A DNA stretch of 22,362 nt from JBCDCE01 sp039182515. GTDB taxonomy: Bacteria; Pseudomonadota; Alphaproteobacteria; Rhodobacterales; Rhodobacteraceae. The notes under the pieces were generated by a model, which made no database searches, was not told the DNA's origin, and saw only the letters and a list, made by a program, of their open reading frames with translations. Shown piece after piece: positions 15,631 through 22,362 of this stretch. The translations under genes and the position numbers were made by a program. Within the stretch, counting starts at the first letter, position 1. The number at the start of each line of letters is the position of its first letter. The stretch lies in NCBI GenBank assembly GCA_039182515.1, contig JBCDCE010000063.1:1-22362 (forward strand), in the 5' to 3' direction.

Positions 15631-17532
15631 ATCGAACGCCAAGCCCCCCGCCCCCAAGATCCCAACGACACGTTCCGTTTTTGGGATCACCAGATTCCCG
15701 AACTGCGCAATGGCGCCTATACTTTGAATGTGACTTCAACGCTCGATGCGGACGGCAGCAAAGCCCTCTCAGGCACGCGCGCCATGCAGTTCAAAGTGGC
15801 CGGGCCGCAACTCGTCTTTCCGCCCAACGAGATCGTGGCCACCTTCCCTGCCAATCTCGCACGCGGCAAATTTCACAGCGTTTTACCCCATGTCACGCTC
15901 GAGCGCGCAACTCTGCCTTGGGAAAGGGTCCCTTCGAGCAAAGCAAACGCGAGCGCACCGTGGCTTTTGCTCTTGGTGCTTTCTGACGATGAAGTCACGA
16001 ACCATGTGAAGCGCAAAGTGGTTCAAGTGGGCAAAAACCGCGCTTGGCTCAAAGGCAAAGGCATTGATCATCAAGACGCGGATCCAGAAGCTTTGGCCCA
16101 TGTCGCGACGCTCTCCAGTACGCTGGTGGCGCAGCATTTCCCCGAGTTCAAAGATCTCAAATGGCTGGCCCATGTCAGGCAGTTGGAAAGCGCCCATGGG
16201 GGCCACAAACAGCCGATGACAGCCACGCTCGTTTCGCCCAATTTGCCCGAACCCGGCGTGCGCAATCATGCTTTCGTTGTGTCAATTGAGGGACGCTACG
16301 GCGCTGGGGCCAAGCCATCCGGAGCTCTCACCGTGCCAGTGCTGCACGAATGGAGCTTCTTTTGCCAAGAGGATCCCACCCATAGCCTAAATGCGCTTTT
16401 GATGGCTGCTATGGGCCCAACCGGTGCGCCTCCCGCGTTAACCGTGCCGCCGCAAGACGACACGCCAGCCGCTTTGGGTGAGCGCCTTAAGCAAGGCTAT
16501 GTGCCTGTTGAGCATCATATGCGTCGGGGTGATCTATCGGCCGCGTGGTATCGCGGACCGCTCTCACCCGGCAAAGCGCCAAAGCCCACCAAAACCCAAA
16601 AAGATCATCTGCCAGCAACCCATTCCGATGGGCTCCTGTCACTCGATGAAGACTTCGGCATGATCAACGTGAGCTATGCCTCCGCATGGGAATTGGGGCG
16701 GCTTTTGATGCTCGAGCACACCGATCTAGCCACAGAGCTCTATCATTGGAAGCGCAGCCACGCGCAGGCCAGCCATATGGCAAAGCGTAAAGGCAATGCA
16801 GATCCTCTGCCGGAGATGCCTGAGCATTTGGCGGAATGGATCCAGCACCATCTTTTGGAGCTGCGCGCGGTTCCTTTCTCTTATCTCGTGCCGGATGCCG
16901 AGATGTTGCCACCTGAGAGCTTTCGGTTCTTTGACCTCGATCCCTTTTGGCTGGATTGTCTGCGCGACGGCGCTTTGGCCGTTGGTCGCACAGACACCGG
17001 CCAACATGCGCGCGAAAAAGAGATGCGCAAACATCAAGCGGAACCGCCTGAAATGAGTGGCTTTTTGCTACGCAGTGCCGCTGTGGCCGACTTTCCGCAT
17101 CTCGAAGTGGATGGCTATGACACCGATCTGAGCAACAGCGACCGGGCGCCTGCGGGGACGCCCGCGTCAAAAATCTTGCGCTTTGAGCGATTGAGCCGCG
17201 ATGTGCTTATGGTGCTCTTTGAAGGCCGGATCCGCACCGCGGATTTGCATCTGCACCCACAAGCCGTTCACTTCGGTTTTCTTGCCACCGAGCATGGCGG
17301 CAAACATGTGTTTGAAAAGCATATCCGCAACGTCTCGCCGCACCCTAATCCGATACCTGTGGACCCGGGCCCTCCCGGAAAACCCTCCCGTTTGGACGGC
17401 CGCCGCGTGAAAATGGACGATTTGGCCAAAGACATCATCGGCCATATCAGCGGCGCGTCGGGGCCTGTCTCAAAGTTTGCCCTGCAAATGATCGAAGGGG
17501 TGGAGCTTGTGCGCTTCCGCCGCAAGCTATGA
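15628..17532 (+). CDS. Large uncharacterised protein with LPWER and WYRGPL motifs
   Basis: I recognise no named family in this 634-residue protein. The start is fixed by GAGGA (15616-15620) and the TGATG overlap with the previous gene. Strongly patterned segments suggest a conserved family. An N-terminal beta region (HQIPELRNGAYTLNV) is followed by VATFP, VLPHVTLERATLPWER (85-100) and the apolar strand PWLLLLVL. Next comes GYVPVEHHMRRGDLSAAWYR from about residue 290, NVSYASAWELGRLLML from about 347, and TADLHLHPQAVHFGF near 537. The middle contains many His and Trp residues but no metal site that I can name. No signal peptide or membrane segment is seen. Its neighbours are equally large and unassigned. 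A structural or scaffold role is a guess from context only. Confidence 0.78.
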   Translation: MIERQAPRPQDPNDTFRFWDHQIPELRNGAYTLNVTSTLDADGSKALSGTRAMQFKVAGPQLVFPPNEIVATFPANLARGKFHSVLPHVTLERATLPWERVPSSKANASAPWLLLLVLSDDEVTNHVKRKVVQVGKNRAWLKGKGIDHQDADPEALAHVATLSSTLVAQHFPEFKDLKWLAHVRQLESAHGGHKQPMTATLVSPNLPEPGVRNHAFVVSIEGRYGAGAKPSGALTVPVLHEWSFFCQEDPTHSLNALLMAAMGPTGAPPALTVPPQDDTPAALGERLKQGYVPVEHHMRRGDLSAAWYRGPLSPGKAPKPTKTQKDHLPATHSDGLLSLDEDFGMINVSYASAWELGRLLMLEHTDLATELYHWKRSHAQASHMAKRKGNADPLPEMPEHLAEWIQHHLLELRAVPFSYLVPDAEMLPPESFRFFDLDPFWLDCLRDGALAVGRTDTGQHAREKEMRKHQAEPPEMSGFLLRSAAVADFPHLEVDGYDTDLSNSDRAPAGTPASKILRFERLSRDVLMVLFEGRIRTADLHLHPQAVHFGFLATEHGGKHVFEKHIRNVSPHPNPIPVDPGPPGKPSRLDGRRVKMDDLAKDIIGHISGASGPVSKFALQMIEGVELVRFRRKL

Positions 17533-17548
17533 GCCAAAGGATGCAGTC

Positions 17549-20500
17549 ATGACCAAAACCATTTGGGTTCCCGTGCATCTCGATGCCCTGGTCCTAGACC
17601 GGCCTGAGCCTGTCGTTGGCCCCGGGCTCGATTTGGCCAACGCGCCTTGGTTTGGGGAAAGCGGTGATGGCGGCCCGCGCGATCACTTTGCCAATGTCGC
17701 CAATGTGGCCTCTGCCATGCGCAGCGATCCGATGTCGCCCGACAATCGCTTGTTGCAACCCGGCACACATCTGCATTGGGCCCTGCCCGACGCGCTCACC
17801 CACGGCACCACGCAAGATCCCAAATCCAGCACTTACGTGAACCGCGACAGCCTATGGTTCCCAAAAGTGCCCAACCGTTGGGTGATCCTGCGCCACAGCG
17901 GCCCAAGCCTGACGAACCTGGATACGCTGGACAACGCTTGGATGGTGGAAAGCGACTTTGTGCATCCCCTTCCAAGCAACGCCTCCGGCGCGGTTGTCCG
18001 GGAAACGGCGGAGTCCGTCTCAGACGACATGCACGCCACGCTCTACGCCATTCCGCCCGGCAGCGCGCGCAAACAGCCATTCGTGCGTTTGGGGCGCAGC
18101 TATTCGCTCCTTGGGTCGGCCCCAAGTGCAAAAAGCGATGGGGCTTTATCGGATTACGATGCAGACCTCACCGCCGTTGGCCACGGCGATCCGAGCTTTG
18201 CGGCGCTTTATACCGCCTGTCATTCCGTCTTTGGGCTTTATGATGCGGCTCCGATTACGCGCGCCACACGCTACAGCCTGCTGGGTTGGTATGCAGATCC
18301 GAAAGACAACCCGCTGAGCCATTGGCGCGGGCTCGCAAGTTCCGGCACCAACCGGCAGCTTTACGAGGTTTTCCAGTCTCTTACCGGCTGGGCCTTAGAG
18401 GACGTAGACGCTCAAATAAAAGCTTTGGACGAAACGGCTGACCTCCCAGGCTCAACAAGTCTTTTCGACCAAAGCTGCCAATTGGGCTTTGCAGCTTCTG
18501 TGGAGCTGGCCAAAACCCTCAAACAAGCGCCGAAACCCAAAGCGGTCACAGGTGCCACAGCTGTGGGCATCTCTACCACCGAGGCACTCTCAGCGTTGCT
18601 TTCGGAAGGGGACGCCAACCTTGAGCACATGCTCGAAGCTTTGGGCTTTCACACGGATCTCAAAGACCATGCGCTGGATCACGACGCCAAGCTGCGCGAG
18701 GCCCGTCATTCGGCAGGCTTCACCACCACAGGCAAGAAAACGGTCTGGGCGTTGCGCCCGCCCGAAACGTCTGTCTCAGACCCCCTGACAGGCCAGATCG
18801 TGCGCAATGAGCCCTCTATGGCGGCATTGCCCTCCTGGATTGCGCTCGAACTCAACCAGCTCAATGTGGCGCAAGATGCGCTGAGCCATGCTGTTGACAC
18901 GGCGCAAGAACTGCGCGCTCAGATGTATGCCGATTGGCAGCTCTATATGCGCGCGACATATCCTGAAGACGACCGGGCAGACTTTGCCCTCGATGTGGAT
19001 CTCTTGCGCGACGAAGTGCTCGTTAAGAGCATTGCGCGCTTTGAAGAGGCTCTATCAGAGCTCCATCCAGACAACCAAGGCTCCAAGGCCGCTAACTTGG
19101 CCGCAGAGATGGCGCGCATGAAAGGGTTGCTCGAAAGCTTGGAGAAACGCGATTCTGACATTGGTGCCTTGGAACTTGTCCCTCTCGCAGGCCCGCGCTT
19201 CAATGTGCCCAATGATCCCGTCATCGCAACCGCAGGGGAAGCCTTTGAGCCCAGCCGCCGACATGGCAACGACGGACGTGCGCGCAACGACGGCAAATTG
19301 GAATGTATGGTTGCAGATGCGCCGAAGTTTCCGCAGGGCACCATGTCGCAAGCGGATGCCGAGGCCTATCTCACGCCTGTTTTAGGTGCAAAAAACACAG
19401 CGTTTGACGCCATTGCGCGCCACAAGCCCCAAACGCTGCGCAGTTGGAACCCGATCATGCTGGAATGGCAGGCGGCTGTGCGCGCCTATAAGCCCAGCAC
19501 CAACATGCGCGCCCAAGTGGGCCGCTACGATAAGGACGCCCTTACCAATCCTAAGAACTTTGAACTGGGCTTTGAAGACTGCGAGTTGAAGCTGAGATCC
19601 GCTCCGGCTGACGATGACTTGGCAGGTGCAACCTATGTTTCCGGGCGCACGATCCTCAACATGCACGGGCCCCAGCTGTTGTCGGAGGCTATTGAGCAAG
19701 CCGAGGCCGCTGAGAAGGCAAAGCCAACGCTGTCGCAATCCGAGGCCACTGATCTCGCCACGCTCAAAAAACGTGTTGGGGATGCGATGGCAGCAAAATC
19801 TGGTGCACATACCATTTCCACCTCACTTGGTGGGTTTAACGAGCGGCTCTTGATGCGCGTGATGGAAGAGCAACTGCCGATTGCCGATCCTTTGGGCTTT
19901 CCAGAAGACCAAGCCCGCGCTGAAAACGTGCAAGCCCATGTGGGCAATCCCAACGGCTTTTGGTCTGCTGAGACAGAAGCTCCGTTCTTGCCGCTGCGTA
20001 CCGCCAAGATGAACCTGCAAGAAGGCCGCATCATCGATAGCTTTGGCCAACACGTGCCTTGGCTTCCAGGCGGAAAAAGCGGCAATGCGATTTTGCCTGC
20101 GGAATCGATGCGGGGTGGCTCTGCGCTCGATGTCTATCTGCCACCGCGCTCTGCGCAGCCGTCCCGCGTGGATTTCCGCTGGCTCGACGCCCAGAACGAT
20201 CTGATGCAATCCAATGACCACCCCGCCTCCTCGCCGCTCTGCGGCTGGATCGTGCCCAATGATCTGGACAAGGACGTGTTGGTCTATGGCGCTGATGGCG
20301 CGCTTTTGGGGATCATTGATTTCACAGGCATCTGGCGCCCAGCACCCGGCGATCCTGATGCGCCTGCGGGCCCCGGCTTGATCCCAAACAAGCACCTTGC
20401 CCGTGTCGCAAGCTGGATCGTCGAGCACGGCTCGGATGCCTTCATCTCGAACTTCCTCGACACGCTCGACAGCGCCCTCACCTCGATCGATCCGGTGGAC

Positions 20501-21481
20501 TATTCCGTGCAGGATGCAGCAGCTTTGCTTGTGGGCAGGCCCATTGCTGTGGCCCGCGCCATGGTCGATCTCAGCCTGCAAGGCCCACCGGCCCAAGACC
20601 AATCGCAACAAGCCATCGCCGCACGGATCGAAGGCTTGGGCACTATGGATCACGGCTTTGGCGACGTTCAGATCCCCATGCGCTTAGGGGAACATGGCCA
20701 GCTAAACGACGGCCTTGTCGGGTATTTCCGCGACGACGAAAACGCCTTTGACCGCCATACAAAGCTCTACGTCCCGCAATCAGATCCTGCTAAAGCGCCC
20801 ATTCAAAACAGCACCTCGCGCGATCTCAGCCACAGCTTTAACGATGAGGCCAAGATCCTGACGCTGTTGCTCGATCCGCGCTGCCCGGTGCATCTCACAA
20901 CCGGGCTTTTGCCCACCAAATCGATCCGGATTCCGCAGGATCAATTTATGCCGTCCATGAGATCCATCGAGGCGATCTTTGCCGCGATGCCTGTTCTGAC
21001 CCCACCTGAGGCCATACACCTGCCGCTGCCGCGTTTGTCGGGGCAAAGCTGGTCTTGGGTGGCTTTGGAGGACGGTCATTGGAGCACCGTTTCAGGCCGA
21101 GCGACGGCCTCGCTAGAAGACCTGCGCAAGGCTTTCCCAGGGCGCTACGAGATCACCTCGCCCACCTCTGTGAGCCTTTTAACCTCGGGCGAAGGCTCTA
21201 AGACCGGAAAACCCGTCAGGCCAGCGGCAGACCTGATGTGGGAAGAGCTTTTGATCCACGAGTGGGTCACCGAGATCGAACCCGGCAAAGCCTGGCTCAA
21301 AGGCCCGCCAAGCGCCGACAGCCCGCCTTTGGGCTATGGGTTTGGCACAATGGCCACGCAAAGCCTCCTGAGCAAAATCGCCAAAGGCATCCAGCCCACC
21401 AGTCACACCGCCCAGTTCGGCCCCCGCCCCGTGGCCCGCGAAGGCTGGCTCAAACTCACACCTCAAGCTGACAAGATTTAA
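17549..21481 (+). CDS. Giant uncharacterised protein with HLHWALPDAL motif
   Basis: This 1310-residue protein starts at the ATG at 17549, supported by AAAGGA at 17536-17541; the longer open frame from 17507 lacks such a site and overlaps the previous gene. I can assign no function. Ordered features are HLHWALPDALTHG (74-86) and FPKVPNRWVILR (104-115), then YSLLGWYADP near 250. Long charged helical segments follow, probably coiled coil, at about 434-464, 516-537 and 713-751. FLPLRTAKMNLQ and a following IIDSFGQ lie near 811-834, and CGWIVPNDLDKDVLVYGADG starts at 898. The C-terminal 100 residues include MWEELLIHEWVTEIEPG. No secretion signal or membrane helix is visible. Alternating beta-like and helical blocks suggest a modular structural protein. 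It lies 16 bases after the 634-residue gene and 15 bases before the next start. Confidence 0.78.
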   Translation: MTKTIWVPVHLDALVLDRPEPVVGPGLDLANAPWFGESGDGGPRDHFANVANVASAMRSDPMSPDNRLLQPGTHLHWALPDALTHGTTQDPKSSTYVNRDSLWFPKVPNRWVILRHSGPSLTNLDTLDNAWMVESDFVHPLPSNASGAVVRETAESVSDDMHATLYAIPPGSARKQPFVRLGRSYSLLGSAPSAKSDGALSDYDADLTAVGHGDPSFAALYTACHSVFGLYDAAPITRATRYSLLGWYADPKDNPLSHWRGLASSGTNRQLYEVFQSLTGWALEDVDAQIKALDETADLPGSTSLFDQSCQLGFAASVELAKTLKQAPKPKAVTGATAVGISTTEALSALLSEGDANLEHMLEALGFHTDLKDHALDHDAKLREARHSAGFTTTGKKTVWALRPPETSVSDPLTGQIVRNEPSMAALPSWIALELNQLNVAQDALSHAVDTAQELRAQMYADWQLYMRATYPEDDRADFALDVDLLRDEVLVKSIARFEEALSELHPDNQGSKAANLAAEMARMKGLLESLEKRDSDIGALELVPLAGPRFNVPNDPVIATAGEAFEPSRRHGNDGRARNDGKLECMVADAPKFPQGTMSQADAEAYLTPVLGAKNTAFDAIARHKPQTLRSWNPIMLEWQAAVRAYKPSTNMRAQVGRYDKDALTNPKNFELGFEDCELKLRSAPADDDLAGATYVSGRTILNMHGPQLLSEAIEQAEAAEKAKPTLSQSEATDLATLKKRVGDAMAAKSGAHTISTSLGGFNERLLMRVMEEQLPIADPLGFPEDQARAENVQAHVGNPNGFWSAETEAPFLPLRTAKMNLQEGRIIDSFGQHVPWLPGGKSGNAILPAESMRGGSALDVYLPPRSAQPSRVDFRWLDAQNDLMQSNDHPASSPLCGWIVPNDLDKDVLVYGADGALLGIIDFTGIWRPAPGDPDAPAGPGLIPNKHLARVASWIVEHGSDAFISNFLDTLDSALTSIDPVDYSVQDAAALLVGRPIAVARAMVDLSLQGPPAQDQSQQAIAARIEGLGTMDHGFGDVQIPMRLGEHGQLNDGLVGYFRDDENAFDRHTKLYVPQSDPAKAPIQNSTSRDLSHSFNDEAKILTLLLDPRCPVHLTTGLLPTKSIRIPQDQFMPSMRSIEAIFAAMPVLTPPEAIHLPLPRLSGQSWSWVALEDGHWSTVSGRATASLEDLRKAFPGRYEITSPTSVSLLTSGEGSKTGKPVRPAADLMWEELLIHEWVTEIEPGKAWLKGPPSADSPPLGYGFGTMATQSLLSKIAKGIQPTSHTAQFGPRPVAREGWLKLTPQADKI

Positions 21482-21496
21482 TCGCAAGGACTTATC

Positions 21497-22362
21497 ATGA
21501 CCCGAATTGCCCCAATTTCGCGCGCGACACTCGATGCAGTCTTGCTGAATGAACATGGCGAAAGCGTTCTGACGCTGGGCGAAGGCCCGCAAAGCTTAAC
21601 CCTCGAGCTCACAAACCTCGCGGCGCAAGACATCTCGATGGGCAAAAGCCATAAAACGGTGCTGGTGCTCACCTTCCGGCCCGGCGCATTGGTCAACCCC
21701 GACAAGATCACGGTCTCCTCGCCGGGGTGGAAACTCACCCGTCAGGGCACGCATTTGCCCTCTTTGGTTCTGACACACACCGGGGAAATCACGCTTGAGC
21801 CCGATGGCGACAACAGCAAACACCGCATCACACTGAACAACCTCAACCCTTCGGCCCATGGCGCCTCGCGCAGCACCCGGGTTGAGATGGCCTATCAAAA
21901 CATCAAAGTGGCGGGCGGTGATCCTTTAAACGGGCGCCGCACCATCCACCTCAGCCTGCTCTATCCCAATGTGCCCATGGGCAAGGTTCTGGGGCAATCA
22001 GGCCAAACGGGAAGCTTTAAAGTGGAGCTGCTGAGCTCGGCGGATGTCATCACCGGCGGCAAGCTCAACAAAGTGCGCTTGCGCCTGTCCACGACCGCGC
22101 CTGTTCCTGTTCAATCCATGGCGCGCGGCGCGGACCGGGACGAAATCCCGAAGCTCGGCATGGAGCTCCAAGGCACCAGCGGCGATCATCTGCAATTTGC
22201 CGTCCCCGACAACGCGTTTGAGATCCCCACGCGCTGGACGCCAAGTAAGGACCAAGCGCAAGCGATATATGTCAGCAATACTTTGGACGACCCAATAGCA
22301 ATTCTCGAAGTCCAGTCCAGCGGAAAGATCCGCCCCCATATTACCATCGCTCCAAAAACAGC
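21497..22362 (+). CDS. Partial beta-rich uncharacterised protein at the right edge
   Basis: An open frame runs from the ATG at 21497 to the end of the window without a stop (288 complete codons), so the 3' end is missing. AAGGA at 21486-21490 lies 6 bases before the ATG. The start is 15 bases after the preceding stop, so it is the fifth gene of the same unit. The protein starts MTRIAPISRATLDAVLL. It has repeated strand-like stretches (VLVLTFRPGALV, SLVLTHTGEITLEP, TIHLSLLYPNV, VRLRLSTTAPVPV), which suggest beta-sandwich repeats. There is no signal peptide, cysteine or recognisable enzyme motif. I do not recognise the family. More genes of the operon may follow outside the window. Confidence 0.78.
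   Translation, partial: MTRIAPISRATLDAVLLNEHGESVLTLGEGPQSLTLELTNLAAQDISMGKSHKTVLVLTFRPGALVNPDKITVSSPGWKLTRQGTHLPSLVLTHTGEITLEPDGDNSKHRITLNNLNPSAHGASRSTRVEMAYQNIKVAGGDPLNGRRTIHLSLLYPNVPMGKVLGQSGQTGSFKVELLSSADVITGGKLNKVRLRLSTTAPVPVQSMARGADRDEIPKLGMELQGTSGDHLQFAVPDNAFEIPTRWTPSKDQAQAIYVSNTLDDPIAILEVQSSGKIRPHITIAPKT

Noticed and set aside
17507..17548. Upstream start for the 1310-residue protein
   Set aside because: It would overlap the end of the previous gene and has no ribosome binding site. AAAGGA lies just before the ATG at 17549.
9669..22362. Extracellular contractile injection or type VI secretion cluster
   Set aside because: I saw no sheath, tube, spike, baseplate gpW/gp25-like or AAA+ ATPase gene. 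Large size and tight packing alone do not support it.
9669..22362. Prophage or transposon
   Set aside because: There is no integrase, transposase, terminase, portal, terminal repeat or tRNA gene in the window.
1..22362. CRISPR array, tRNA or rRNA genes
   Set aside because: Reading the non-coding stretches showed no regularly spaced repeats and no cloverleaf or rRNA-like sequence. The only tandem repeat is the protein-coding RTX tract.

Overview
This window most likely comes from a marine Roseobacter-type alphaproteobacterium (Rhodobacterales). The evidence is the moderately high G+C by eye, the gene order SPOR lipoprotein - D-Ala-D-Ala carboxypeptidase - thymidylate kinase - DNA polymerase III delta' - TatD - metallo-beta-lactamase hydrolase, which is familiar from that order, and the style of the proteins. 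Every gene I support lies on the + strand.

Region 1 (1-394) starts inside a glycogen debranching enzyme gene. Homology stops abruptly near base 136 and the frame ends at 280, so this is a truncated remnant and the edge of a rearrangement. Nothing convincing lies between it and the first intact gene.

Region 2 (395-7000) is a compact housekeeping run. It holds a SPOR/RlpA-like envelope lipoprotein, a PBP5/6-type carboxypeptidase, tmk, holB, tatD, a PhnP-like MBL-fold hydrolase and an AEC-family permease. From dacC onward the genes are 0-50 bases apart, and two junctions are essentially contiguous. The first two genes act on septal or side-wall peptidoglycan. The next two serve DNA replication. 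The last three are a metal-dependent nuclease/hydrolase pair and a transporter.

Region 3 (7001-9528) is a single transcription unit. It has a 213-base leader with a direct repeat, then a 745-residue protein joining a vanadium-dependent haloperoxidase domain (all seven expected vanadate ligands visible) to an RTX calcium-binding tail typical of type I secretion. A strong hairpin terminator follows.

Region 4 (9529-22362, running off the window) is the unusual part. An AT-rich leader precedes five tightly packed genes for very large proteins of 718, 1266, 634, 1310 and at least 288 residues, joined by a 2-base gap, a 1-base TGATG overlap, and 16- and 15-base gaps. None has a signal peptide, a clear enzymatic motif or a classical membrane domain. 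The second matches what I know of DUF6603, a beta-rich domain of unknown function. The third and fourth carry strongly patterned, apparently conserved signatures (for example LPWER, HLHWALPDAL, PNRW) of families that I cannot assign a function. The tight coupling suggests one multi-protein assembly made in fixed proportion. Its function is not evident from the sequence, and it is the best candidate here for an undescribed system.
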